Below are positions 18,445 to 27,682 of a stretch of 64,000 nt of DNA, one piece after another (the stretch's first letter is position 1; every line of letters begins with the position of its first letter). Under the pieces are notes generated by a model. It was given only the letters and a program-made list of their open reading frames with translations, was not told the origin of the DNA and ran no database searches. A program made the position numbers and the translations under genes. Source of the DNA: Fulvia fulva (lineage: Eukaryota > Ascomycota > Dothideomycetes > Mycosphaerellales > Mycosphaerellaceae); contig NC_063013.1 of the NCBI RefSeq assembly GCF_020509005.1, positions 3,844,001 through 3,908,000 on the forward strand, in the 5' to 3' direction.

Positions 18445-20385
18445 TCATAGTTCATTATGATCGTAAAAGTCCTCACTTCCCCAACCGCAGACCCTCACCG
18501 GATCCGGTACACTCCAGTCCTCGGAGTAAGGGTCCTCAATGTCGGCATAATCCAGATGATCGTTACCGCCATAACACCACGACAGCTCTCCGCCATCAAC
18601 AGCCTCACAAACCCAGTCGCCGATCATCAGTCCGGGTGGTCCCAGCATACCCCAATCGCTAAATCTCTGAGACCATTGTCCGACATTGAGATCCAGCCTA
18701 CCCAGAGATACCAACCCGGCCTTCTGCCTGTTCCCGTTTACAGACTCAAACAGAGCCGGAACAGAGGTACGGTTGAGGCTCGGATCATGAGAAAAAGGGG
18801 GTAACTGCTTGCTATCGGACTGTCTGCGCAGGCCCGGGTACTCAGATGCTCGACCAGCTCGTACTAGCAAGTGGTCTGGTGGTTCGATGTTGACTTTAAG
18901 GTGCGTCAATTGTGGGAGCATGGCAGCAGCCTTCAGGGCAGCATGATCGAGAGACCACGTAGATCGATCTTCGATATCAGGCACAATCCGAGCAATATCT
19001 ACCTCAAGGGCTGAGATATTTGCATTCTGCTGTGAGATCTGATGCAGTTGCGAGGCGTTGAGAAATGGTCTTGGTAGATAGTAGGTGCCAAACGTCTCTA
19101 GGCAGTGCTCCTCAGATGGTCGCGAGGAGCAGTATTCGTCCCGATTGTATTCGCCTTCTGTCACTGTCAGCGACTCTAGATTATCGCCTGTTGGGCTCAG
19201 AGCATCGATTAACTCGTCGTAGGCCTCGAATGCGACATCTTTGACTTTCAGATGCTTGAGCGGGTTTGTCAGGCTTCGCACGAGATCTGAGTATTCTTCC
19301 TCAGGTGAGCAGCAATGACTCCGGTGTAGGACTAGACTTTCTGGACTGGCACCACTTGCGACAACAGTCTTCAGCTTGTCCATATCAACGTGGCCCAGGT
19401 CGAGATGTCTTAAGCGTGACCAGTCCATACGCTGTAGCCAGACGTCGAGGTTATCATAAGCTACTTCTGGTCCTGGTACACTTCGGGTTTCATACGGGTA
19501 GCTGCTGAAGCTCATCATAAAGTTGTAAAAGTCCCGAAGACCATCTCTGATGCCAAGTCGATGTAGTGAACTCGCCAGTAAGCGTACTGTCGAGGCGAGC
19601 TTCTTGAACGTGTTGGGAGTGCTGCCTCTTTGGAATTCTCTCGCTCCGTACCGTCGTTCTCCAGCCGGTGTATAATGAAGATCATACCCCGACAACTTGA
19701 GCGACTCGAGCGGTGCGAACATTTTTTTGCTCTCTGCAAAGTCAAAGGCACTCTCGTAATGACTGACGACACATCCAGAGTGCGTTATAGCCAGGTCAAG
19801 CTCCCTCACGCCGGGGCAGTTGGTAAGAATGTCGTAAAGAAATGGCATGTCGTCGAAATTGGCGTCACTTCCATAATTCATGTGAGCTGTCACCGAGTAG
19901 AGGTCGGAGCAGTACTGAAGAATATGCTGGCGTTGTTGCCCGCTCTCACTATGAAAGGGCTCTGAGCCAGCGCTCTGGACGTCCGGTACATGCTTGTCGT
20001 AGAAGTCCCAGTAGGAGAAAGGGATGTCGTAGTACAGACGATACCCTGCCTGTGTCTCATCGAGTGCTTGCAGTGTGCTTGTTTTGATTGGAACGTTCAG
20101 TTGGTAGTATAACTTTGACAATGTCTCGGGCGCAGTACGAATTGCGTGATCGAGCTGGGTTCGATTCAAGAGCGAAGCATAGCCTTGTAGTATCCAGGTT
20201 CTATTGTCGGTTCTGATAGCATCGCTAGCATCGCCTGCTATGATCAAGTCGAGCACTCTCCCTGCTTCCCGTGCGCTCTCTGGAGAGTTATAGTCCAAAA
20301 CGAGATGATTTGTTGCTGCACACGTAGAGAATATGCACAACGCCAAGAACAAAAATCCGGTCACTCTGCGGTCAGTGACTGCCAT
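18445..20385 (-). CDS. Secreted leucine-rich-repeat-like protein (646 aa)
   Basis: A single-exon gene. The start at 20385 gives a clear signal peptide (RVTGFLFLALCIFSTCAAT); the frame is open further upstream but has no ATG. The mature protein has irregular leucine-rich stretches typical of F-box/LRR-like fungal proteins: CPGVRELDLAI, LESLKLSGYDL, LRHLDLGHVDMDKLKTVV, LKHLKVKDVAF, LESLTVTEGE, LTHLKVNIEPP. There are several N-glycosylation sequons (NRT, NRT, NAS, NIS) and many cysteines, consistent with passage through the ER. No F-box is visible at the N-terminus. The pairing of a secretion signal with F-box-type LRRs is unusual. Function unknown. Confidence 0.8.
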   Translation of the reverse strand: MAVTDRRVTGFLFLALCIFSTCAATNHLVLDYNSPESAREAGRVLDLIIAGDASDAIRTDNRTWILQGYASLLNRTQLDHAIRTAPETLSKLYYQLNVPIKTSTLQALDETQAGYRLYYDIPFSYWDFYDKHVPDVQSAGSEPFHSESGQQRQHILQYCSDLYSVTAHMNYGSDANFDDMPFLYDILTNCPGVRELDLAITHSGCVVSHYESAFDFAESKKMFAPLESLKLSGYDLHYTPAGERRYGAREFQRGSTPNTFKKLASTVRLLASSLHRLGIRDGLRDFYNFMMSFSSYPYETRSVPGPEVAYDNLDVWLQRMDWSRLRHLDLGHVDMDKLKTVVASGASPESLVLHRSHCCSPEEEYSDLVRSLTNPLKHLKVKDVAFEAYDELIDALSPTGDNLESLTVTEGEYNRDEYCSSRPSEEHCLETFGTYYLPRPFLNASQLHQISQQNANISALEVDIARIVPDIEDRSTWSLDHAALKAAAMLPQLTHLKVNIEPPDHLLVRAGRASEYPGLRRQSDSKQLPPFSHDPSLNRTSVPALFESVNGNRQKAGLVSLGRLDLNVGQWSQRFSDWGMLGPPGLMIGDWVCEAVDGGELSWCYGGNDHLDYADIEDPYSEDWSVPDPVRVCGWGSEDFYDHNEL

Positions 20386-20636
20386 AATTGTGAGGTATAG
20401 TATGCGCTGTAATCGATCGGACGCCGACACTGCCTTATCTGTTGCGACCGACAGTGGCCAGGTGTCTCTGACAAACAAGTGCTGATGCCTGAAGCCGGAG
20501 AACACCTGGCAAAATAATCGCCGAAGATGCTGTGCCGCTCCTCTACACTTGAGTCAGCCGCTCGGATCACTGCCGTTGGATTGCTTCTGATTGTAGACAA
20601 GACACTGAGGCCACGATGAGAAGTCGCATCACCATT

Positions 20637-21455
20637 TCATATCGAACAAGTTTCCCTCGCCAAATTCAAGATGCCCTGCACCAATCGATCGATATCCGCA
20701 TGTCTGAACGGTATTCTGTGCTTGCCATCCCACTCCAGCAGCGTCGTGCTAGACGGATCGCAACAGTTGTGGAGAAACTTTTGATGAAGAGGCAGGCCTG
20801 GATCTTGAATTCCATGGACGTGTAGCGTCGGAACGCTCAGTTTCTGATTATCCAGCATCGGTGGCAAGTGGTCGGTAGGTGCTGTCGATACGGCTGCAGC
20901 ATCGACTATACCAATCGGCATATCGTAGTCCGCGTTGAGCCAGACCATTGGTGTCCTCCCAGCAAGCAGTATGCCAAATCGAAACGGCGGCCATCCACTT
21001 CGCTCATGCATGACCTCTTCAAGCTGCTGTTGGGTGTATAGCAGACTCGCAGCCAGTTTCGCACCTTGACTAAAGCCCAGCACTCCAACGAAGTCTCCAG
21101 AGGCTCCTGCCTTGTCGTCCTCGTCGATTGCGAGCTTGATCGCAGCATTGATGCGCTCTACAGCGGCTGGTGCACTCCGAAGCTCGTCCTCGTGACGCCA
21201 TCTCAGCCAGCCCTTGAAAGGCGACATGTGTTTGTAGACTTGGACGACATCCGGCCCAGGGTAGGATATGTAAGGTGCCTCTACGTAGACGAGGCGGAAG
21301 GTATCGCGGAGTGCTTTCTCAAGGCAACGGCATTGCACCTCGAAGATCTTCGAGTTGGCACCTCCTCCGTGGAAGCAGAGTGGGCGTGGTAGATGTAAGG
21401 TAGTGCTGTCGGATGCTGGATCGTTGAGGGGAGACATGGATTCTCTTGGAGACAT
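20637..21455 (-). CDS. FSH-family serine hydrolase (alpha/beta fold, 272 aa)
   Basis: A member of the FSH1/OVCA2/LovG hydrolase family. The nucleophile elbow is GFSQG (VGVLGFSQGAKLAASLL). The oxyanion-loop region is PLCFHGGGANSKIF near the N-terminus. The other likely triad residues are Asp in HGIQDPGLP and His in WDGKHRIPF. Family members cleave esters or thioesters, and some release polyketides (LovG), but there is no polyketide synthase in the window, so the substrate is unknown. The start is set at the ATG 21455; the ATG at 21437 would remove six residues. It is divergent from the DHR1 helicase gene. Confidence 0.87.
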   Translation of the reverse strand: MSPRESMSPLNDPASDSTTLHLPRPLCFHGGGANSKIFEVQCRCLEKALRDTFRLVYVEAPYISYPGPDVVQVYKHMSPFKGWLRWRHEDELRSAPAAVERINAAIKLAIDEDDKAGASGDFVGVLGFSQGAKLAASLLYTQQQLEEVMHERSGWPPFRFGILLAGRTPMVWLNADYDMPIGIVDAAAVSTAPTDHLPPMLDNQKLSVPTLHVHGIQDPGLPLHQKFLHNCCDPSSTTLLEWDGKHRIPFRHADIDRLVQGILNLARETCSI

Positions 21456-21902
21456 GCACGTCTCTGTGCTGGATGAACTGTGTAGTGATATCAACAAGGG
21501 AGCTCGTTACGACGACTTACAAGGTCGTAGGCATGATCTTCTCGACGCTCTGCCGATGAGAACTGATACCGGTCAGGCTACGGAGACCGAAGACATGACG
21601 ATTCTGCGCGGATGCAGCTGAGCGGCTGATGTCAGAGCTGAATCCAGCTCGGTGAACATTATCCGTCGGATGTAGCATCACCTAGCTGTGCTGCGAGTCA
21701 TTGCTGTACTCTCTCAGCTTATCTATAGCGACGTGCAAGTATGCGGCGACTTGCGGAGGATCCGTGCCCTTTGAGTTTCGGCAGATCTACCGAGATCGTG
21801 GTTGTGGGGACGCGAGCAGGGTTCACGCCGCTAGTTTCTAAAAAGTCCAGCTCGAAAGCATTTCCTACACTTTCAAAGATTCGACGTCACATCGTTCTTG
21901 CA
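21456..21902. promoter_or_regulatory. Divergent promoter region, FSH hydrolase / DHR1 helicase
   Basis: A 447-bp gap between oppositely directed genes. An ATG at 21741 is in frame with the helicase and would add 54 residues lacking helicase-family character. The conserved-looking start (MPKFVPRERKHRK) is at 21903. No specific binding site identified. Confidence 0.45.
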
Positions 21903-24900
21903 ATGCCCAAGTTTGTACCGCGGGAGAGGAAGCACAGGAAACTTGCGCGACAAAAGACAGCATCATCTCAGCAGGATGGACCCGCCAACGCCGAGATCGT
22001 GGTGCCGCTCAGCCAGAGCGAGAAGGAAGAGAAACGTCGAAAGCTGCAGGAGGAGTTGAAGGCGCAGCAGCCGGAGACTAAGATAAGCGGGAAGAAGAGG
22101 AAGCGATTGAACAAGTATATCGACACGAAACTCAAGAAGGAGGAGAATCTTGAGTTGTTGAAGAAGCTCGCTGCTCAGAAGGTGGATACCAGCCTCCTGC
22201 AAAGTGCTAAGAAGTTGGGGAGGGTGCAGGAGACGAAACGGGAGCGCTTCTCTCGAGCATTACAGGAAGAGAGGGCTGGGATTGATGCCAATGGGGACCG
22301 CGACGCGATATTGTACGAAAAGAGAGACATCGCCGGCGAGCAAGATAACGATAGTGACGACAACGAAACACCTGATCCTCTCGCATCTATGAAAATCGTC
22401 CCTACTACTGTAGAGCTCGCAACGCCTGGCACGTCGAAAACATCGTTTGGAACAGGATTGAAACGTCCTTTAGAGGTTGATGAGTCTGGCAAGCCGGTGA
22501 TCAAGAAACGAAAGAGGCAAAAGAAGACAGCTATCATTGAACAGCCGCCCTCAGAGAGCGAGAGCGAAGAGCTAGAGGATGACGCTTCAGATGCATGGAA
22601 TGGCTTCTCAGACGACGAAGCACAAGCGACGCGCTCGACAATTTCCCACTCTGACGATGACGATGACAGCTCGAGTGCGCGAGGTGGCAGCTCGAATCCT
22701 GAGAGCGATACCGAGAGTGATTATCAATCCAGCTCGGAAGGCAAACCTGCTCGTGTATCGGCCTTCAAGGCATGGGCAGACTCGCAGCGGAATGAAGCAC
22801 TGGACTTCTCACCGTCCACAGCGCCGATCAACGACGAGGTGATCACAGCTAATTTTAAGCCGCGCGCTCCCTCTCCAGATGCAGCGCTGTCTGAGGTACT
22901 CGCATCCGCCCAACAGAGTGTGAACAGCTATCGTCCAGAGAAAGCAGTAGTTGTTCCTCGTTCCGAGGAGATACAGACTGCCAGGCTTCAGCTTCCAGTC
23001 GTTCAAGAGGAACAGAAGATCATAGAGGCAGTGCACAACAACCCAGTCACTGTTGTGTGCGGCGCTACAGGTTCGGGTAAGACGACTCAGCTTCCTCAAA
23101 TGCTCGTTGAGAATGGCTATACTTCGAAAGGCATGATCGGAGTCACGCAGCCACGCCGTGTAGCAGCGCAGTCAGTAGCAAGGCGAGTGGCGCATGAATT
23201 CGGGCCAGATTTTGGCAAGCAGGTTGGGTCGCAAATACGATACGACAGTAACGTGAGCAGGAATACCAAGGTAAAGTTCATGACCGATGGTATCCTGCTT
23301 CGCGAGATTAGCCAGGACTTCTCTCTCAGCAAGTACAGCGTCATCGTCATAGACGAAGCGCACGAGCGTAGCGTGAACACCGACATTCTGATTGGGATGC
23401 TATCGCGAATCGTACCCATCAGAGACACCCTCAGCAAGGAGCAGCCGGGATCATACCACCCCCTGAAGCTCGTCATCATGAGTGCTACCTTACGCGTGAC
23501 AGACTTCATCATGAACGAGAAGTTGTTCAGAAGCGTCAAGCCACCGGTCGTGGAAGCTGAGGGCAGGCAATACCCAGTGACAGAACACTTTGCGAAGAAG
23601 ACACAGCGCGATTATGTTGGGGAGACTGTGCGAAAAGTGAGCAGAGGTCACCGCAAGCTCCCAGCTGGTAGCATTCTGGTATTCCTGACTGGCCAGGACG
23701 AAATTGGCACTGTTGCGAAGAAGTTGCGAGAAGCGCTCACCAGCAATGAAGACGCCTCTTTTGCCAACTCGAGAAAGCCTTACACGGCGAATGAGGATAA
23801 GCCCGCCAATGACTTTCTCGAGGATGATGATGAGCGCGCGAACGACTCTGACGATGAAGCCGAAATAATTGGACTAGATGGCGATGACCACGATGACGAG
23901 TTCCAGGTAGAAGTCGATGCAAACGCGCCACAGCAGAGAGGTGGTTTAAAACCACATATAGTGCCGCTTTACGGCGGACTGTCATCGGAACAGCAGATGC
24001 GCGTATTCGACACACCTCCAGAAGGGCACAGGATGATAGTGCTCGCAACCAACATTGCCGAGACATCTCTCACAATACCAGATGTACGCTACGTGTTCGA
24101 TTGTGGCAGGAGCAAAGAAAAGCATTACGATATGGCTACTGGCGTACAGGAGTTCAAGATTGACTGGATCTCCAAGGCTAGTGCCAGTCAACGAATGGGT
24201 CGTGCAGGACGTACTGGCCCCGGCCACTGTTACAGACTTTACAGCTCCGCGATCTACGAGCAGTATTTCGATAATCATACCCTGCCCGAGATCCTGCGTA
24301 CTCCCATCGAAGGCACAGTCCTAACACTGAAGGGTATGGAGGTGGACAACGTCGTCAACTTCCCGTTTCCTACGCCACCGCAACGGGAACAACTGGCGCA
24401 AGCTGAACGGCTCTTGAAGAACTTGGGTGCCATCGATTCGAGGTCAGGCAAGATCACAGCACGTGGTCGCGAACTCCAGAAGTACCCTGTCAACCCCAGG
24501 TTCGGTAGAATGCTGCAGCTTGGTCTTCAACACGGGGTCCTGCCATACACAATCGCGATGGTGGCAGGGCTTGCGGTGGGTGAATTGTTCATTCTCGAGA
24601 CACAGGTTATTCCCCGACAGGAGGCTCTCGCTGGTGACGACGAGGACTTTGGGAATGATGACCGGCCAAAGCGCGTCGATCGGGCGCTGGAGAGTTCGAT
24701 AAACAGCAAGAAGCAAGCGTTTGGACGCGCTCATGCAACTTTTGCCAACTTCGACGACAAATCGGATGCCATTAAACTACTCACTGCCATTGCTGGGCAT
24801 GCAGATGCAGACGCCAGAGGTGACAAGTCTTTCTGCTCCCAGTACTTCCTGCGAGAGAAAGGCATGGTCGAAGTGCAACAATTGCGCTCTCAGCTTCACA

Positions 24901-25562
24901 ACATCATGCAGAAGCAGATGATCGAGCGCGGACAACCGCCTGAGCCATATCAAGCAGTCATCTCGCCACCAAAGGAGAAGGATATCAAGTTCCTGAACCA
25001 GATCGTCGCCGCAGGCTACATCGACCAAGTCGCAGTCCGCAATGACTTGCTCCCAAGTGCAATCTCGACAGGACAGAAAGCACGCCGCGCTATTGAAGTG
25101 CCCTATCGGACTCTCTTGCCTTCAATCGCCGAAGCTGATATCGACCGCGCCAGCACTTTGGAAGAACAAGGGCAGCAGCGAAGTGTGTATGTGCATCCAA
25201 GCAGCCTTCTTGCAAAGCTGTCCATACACGAGATGCCTGACTATATCGTGTACACCAATCTCAGCCGCGCAGCTGCCACCACTGTCGAGGGAAAGCAGAA
25301 GCGCACACGCATGCATCCCCTTACCACCGCCGGGCCTCTGCTGCTGTCTTCACTGGCGGAAGGCTCTCCTTTGCTAGAATTTGGCAAGCCTATCGGGAAG
25401 ATCGAGGAGAAGGACGCTGGGAGAACTCGGGTCTGTTTCGTGGGTACGGCGCTGCGAGATCCTAATACCGCAGGTACGACATGGCCCATGAAGGCTTGGA
25501 AGGTGCAGCAGACCCGCAAAGGGAAGGAGTGGGTGGTTGAGAAGGTCCTGCAGAAGGGCTGA
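21903..25562 (+). CDS. ECM16: DEAH-box RNA helicase of the DHR1/Ecm16 (DHX37) type (1219 aa)
   Basis: A nucleolar ATP-dependent RNA helicase; in yeast Dhr1/Ecm16 releases U3 snoRNA from pre-18S rRNA during small-subunit assembly. The N-terminal 300 residues are Lys/Glu-rich with an acidic Ser-rich patch. The helicase core shows motif I GATGSGKTTQLPQ (about 386), motif II VIVIDEAHERS (DEAH, about 484), motif III IMSAT, ILVFLTGQDEI, and motif VI SQRMGRAGRTGPGH (about 762). HA2 and OB-fold regions follow. An acidic insertion (around 650-690, DDDERANDSDDEAEI) lies between the two RecA lobes, as is common in this subfamily. The gene is intronless. It is one of the most secure assignments here. Confidence 0.93.
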   Translation: MPKFVPRERKHRKLARQKTASSQQDGPANAEIVVPLSQSEKEEKRRKLQEELKAQQPETKISGKKRKRLNKYIDTKLKKEENLELLKKLAAQKVDTSLLQSAKKLGRVQETKRERFSRALQEERAGIDANGDRDAILYEKRDIAGEQDNDSDDNETPDPLASMKIVPTTVELATPGTSKTSFGTGLKRPLEVDESGKPVIKKRKRQKKTAIIEQPPSESESEELEDDASDAWNGFSDDEAQATRSTISHSDDDDDSSSARGGSSNPESDTESDYQSSSEGKPARVSAFKAWADSQRNEALDFSPSTAPINDEVITANFKPRAPSPDAALSEVLASAQQSVNSYRPEKAVVVPRSEEIQTARLQLPVVQEEQKIIEAVHNNPVTVVCGATGSGKTTQLPQMLVENGYTSKGMIGVTQPRRVAAQSVARRVAHEFGPDFGKQVGSQIRYDSNVSRNTKVKFMTDGILLREISQDFSLSKYSVIVIDEAHERSVNTDILIGMLSRIVPIRDTLSKEQPGSYHPLKLVIMSATLRVTDFIMNEKLFRSVKPPVVEAEGRQYPVTEHFAKKTQRDYVGETVRKVSRGHRKLPAGSILVFLTGQDEIGTVAKKLREALTSNEDASFANSRKPYTANEDKPANDFLEDDDERANDSDDEAEIIGLDGDDHDDEFQVEVDANAPQQRGGLKPHIVPLYGGLSSEQQMRVFDTPPEGHRMIVLATNIAETSLTIPDVRYVFDCGRSKEKHYDMATGVQEFKIDWISKASASQRMGRAGRTGPGHCYRLYSSAIYEQYFDNHTLPEILRTPIEGTVLTLKGMEVDNVVNFPFPTPPQREQLAQAERLLKNLGAIDSRSGKITARGRELQKYPVNPRFGRMLQLGLQHGVLPYTIAMVAGLAVGELFILETQVIPRQEALAGDDEDFGNDDRPKRVDRALESSINSKKQAFGRAHATFANFDDKSDAIKLLTAIAGHADADARGDKSFCSQYFLREKGMVEVQQLRSQLHNIMQKQMIERGQPPEPYQAVISPPKEKDIKFLNQIVAAGYIDQVAVRNDLLPSAISTGQKARRAIEVPYRTLLPSIAEADIDRASTLEEQGQQRSVYVHPSSLLAKLSIHEMPDYIVYTNLSRAAATTVEGKQKRTRMHPLTTAGPLLLSSLAEGSPLLEFGKPIGKIEEKDAGRTRVCFVGTALRDPNTAGTTWPMKAWKVQQTRKGKEWVVEKVLQKG

Positions 25563-25764
25563 TGGCTGTTTTCACGATCATGTATCGCACGTACGAAGCG
25601 ATTCCTTCAATGTCTCAGTGCAGTTCCGTGGTGCCATTGGCAATACCAAAAAGCCATACCCTCTGTGATTGTCAAATCCGTCGTCTTCCTACACATTGCC
25701 ACCCTTTTCGCAAGACGTAGCATGGTAAGACATGTCACCACAATCCCCACTAGCTAATCATACT
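25563..25764. other. Convergent 3' intergenic region
   Basis: Between the helicase stop and the stop of the small minus-strand gene. Nothing beyond 3' untranslated sequence is seen. Confidence 0.4.
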
Positions 25765-26152
25765 TCAAAGCGGAGGCAGTAGCGTCAAGTACTTCAACAA
25801 GGTCAACCATAACACAATCAAAGGCAACAAAGCATTGAATTCGACGATTAGACGCTGCTGCGCACTCCCGTTAGTGAAGTGTCTCCTGAACCAATTGGAC
25901 GGTTGAACATGATTCAGCAACCATGACACGCGGCTGCCACGGAGTGTGACGGAGTCGGCGCGAGGCCACATGCAGAGGGAGGGCTGGGTGGCGCGGCGTG
26001 AACTTTCGCACTCACGGTGACCAGATTAGTCAAGTGTGAAGTGACAACTTACATGGTGAGTAGAGTGCAGTAGTAGTGATGGTACTCACGAGAAGTTTGA
26101 TGGATGCGATGTTGTGAAGGTGTGGTGATGACTCCGACAGCCGTGGCGGCAT
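25765..26152 (-). CDS. Small protein with C-terminal membrane segment (93 aa, two exons)
   Basis: A short gene built from exon 1 (26090-26152, MPPRLSESSPHLHNIASIKLL) and exon 2 (25765-25983). The intron of 106 bp begins GTGAGT, has a TGACTAA-like branch site and ends CCCAG, and the phases match. Exon 2 reads with consistent coding character: GSRVSWLLNHVQPSNWF, RRHFTNGSAQQRLIVEFN. It ends in a strongly hydrophobic segment (ALLPLIVLWLTLLKYLTLLPPL) at the C-terminus, suggesting a tail-anchored or small organellar membrane protein. The family is not recognised. The alternative, exon 2 alone from ATG 25971 (68 aa), would lose the conserved-looking first exon. Confidence 0.55.
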
Positions 26153-26298
26153 GCCGAATGCCGGAGGGTGGTGCAGCTGAAGACTCATACATTGCTCACG
26201 ACAACGATCACGTGTGGGCAATTTGAACGAGGCACTTGCATTAAACGAAGTGAGCTAGGACCTGGCAACACCAAAACTCACAGTCGATTTCCAGCACC
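26153..26298. promoter_or_regulatory. Short divergent promoter region
   Basis: Only 146 bp separate the start of the 93-aa membrane protein gene (minus) and the GNAT gene (plus). It contains CACGTG at about 26211 (E-box-like). Functional use is inference. Confidence 0.35.
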
Positions 26299-27087
26299 AT
26301 GACCAGCTCTTCCGAGCCAAAGGGCGACAATATGCTGAGCACAATACCAACAACACATCAAACATATCTACGCTGGGCCACGCGAGCAGACATTCCAACA
26401 ATTGCCAGGATACTGCGGGATAATCTTCTAGATTTCGAGTTCCACGACCACTTCTGTCCCAAAAGGAAGGAGAATCCCGAAGAGTTCTACCTCTTTGCAC
26501 TAGGTCGGGTTCGCATGTTCTTCGTGAAGCCATGCATTCGATTCATGGTGGCTGAGAAGCTTGAGCTCAGTGTATCTGGACATCAGAGGACGAAAATTGT
26601 AGGCTTCTCGACCTGGGACGCTCAAGGGAAAGACAACCCCATCGCCAAAGAGTGGCGTCGACAGGACAGTGGATGGCTTCAAGCCATTGAGAGGAAGTTA
26701 ATAGACCTTGAGTTGGCGAACTATCGATACCTGCAGAACACCATTTTTGAGTACGATGCATTTCAACGAGCGTGGAGACTACTGCACGAGAGTTATGCAC
26801 ACATCGAGTCTCTAGAGTCGAATTTGCACCTGCAATTCCTGATGGTTGATCCAGCGTGGCATGGACGTCATGGTATTGGTCACAAGCTGTTGCAGTGGGG
26901 TCTCGATGTCGCTGATGCTGTGGGTTTGCCTGTGGTCATCGAGAGTAGCTTAATGGGGTACCCATTCTACCTGAAGCATGGCTGCAAGCTCTTGACGCAT
27001 GTTAGGATAGATGTCGTGCCGGAGAAGGCTTATGACATGCCCATCTTGGTGTATGAGCCGGAAGGAAAGGAGGGAGTCTTTGTATGA
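26299..27087 (+). CDS. GNAT-family N-acetyltransferase (262 aa)
   Basis: A single-exon acetyltransferase of the GNAT fold. The N-terminus has the usual opening (YLRWATRADIPTIARIL). The acetyl-CoA site lies at LQFLMVDPAWHGRHGIGHKLLQWGLDVAD, matching motif A (V.P..qg.GiG..Ll). A following beta strand and helix read LPVVIESSLMGYPFYLKHG, typical of fungal small-molecule or antibiotic-resistance-type GNAT proteins. The insertion between strands (about residues 100-160) is longer than in minimal GNATs. No targeting signal. Substrate not predictable. Confidence 0.85.
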   Translation: MTSSSEPKGDNMLSTIPTTHQTYLRWATRADIPTIARILRDNLLDFEFHDHFCPKRKENPEEFYLFALGRVRMFFVKPCIRFMVAEKLELSVSGHQRTKIVGFSTWDAQGKDNPIAKEWRRQDSGWLQAIERKLIDLELANYRYLQNTIFEYDAFQRAWRLLHESYAHIESLESNLHLQFLMVDPAWHGRHGIGHKLLQWGLDVADAVGLPVVIESSLMGYPFYLKHGCKLLTHVRIDVVPEKAYDMPILVYEPEGKEGVFV

Positions 27088-27313
27088 AGGCTGAAACAGC
27101 GCTGGAAGACGGAACCCGATGGGAACGAGATATGCAAGGCTGTTGCGTATCTAGACAGCGTTGAAGCCGTATCATGATGTGCCTTTCGGACCTCCAAAAG
27201 GGAAAGAGAGTCTTGCTACGCTGGTTGAACACCTGGGCAGAATACCAGCAAAGTCGTGGCGTACTGCGTCTAGATAAGTCGAAGCACGAGTAGGAAACTT
27301 GCATCCTTACCAA

Positions 27314-27682
27314 CTAGTCTTCGAGATTAAGCAGCTCTGGTACCTCCTTCCATGAACCATGATTGCCCTTCTCCGCGACAATGATGGCTTCAACGTTCGA
27401 CTTTCCCAGCCCTTGTTGGCTATCGTGAAGATGGGGACAGCCTGGGATGTCCGAATTCCACTCAATGTTTCCATCCTTCTTGAGAGTCTCCACGCGAAGT
27501 TTGAGGAGCCATAGCTTCTCGGTCTTGGAGAAGAAGAGGTTGGCCGTCTCCTTGATCTGGTTTGCGGTGCTTAGGTGGATGAAGCCATCTTTCTTGTCAA
27601 GCTCCGAGAGAGGAAGAGTCTCAGGGAGTGGCTCTCGTGGGGCGTTGTCCAAGATCTTGTAGAAGTGGTTGTGGCTTGTCAT
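27314..27682 (-). CDS. DUF952-family protein (122 aa)
   Basis: A small single-exon gene. The sequence fits DUF952: an N-terminal FYKILDNAP, a central KDGFIHLSTANQIKETANLFF (the conserved G-F-I-H-x-S core) and a C-terminal PHLHDSQQGLGKSNVEAIIV. The family is widespread in bacteria and fungi, of unknown biochemical role, and structurally related to ADP-ribose or tRNA-phosphotransferase-like folds by some classifications (background knowledge, not shown here). Start is the ATG at 27682. No signal or membrane segment. Confidence 0.85.
   Translation of the reverse strand: MTSHNHFYKILDNAPREPLPETLPLSELDKKDGFIHLSTANQIKETANLFFSKTEKLWLLKLRVETLKKDGNIEWNSDIPGCPHLHDSQQGLGKSNVEAIIVAEKGNHGSWKEVPELLNLED

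Noticed and set aside
21741..21902. 54-residue N-terminal extension of the DHR1-type helicase
   Set aside because: No helicase-family character; the ATG at 21903 begins the expected MPKFVPR start.
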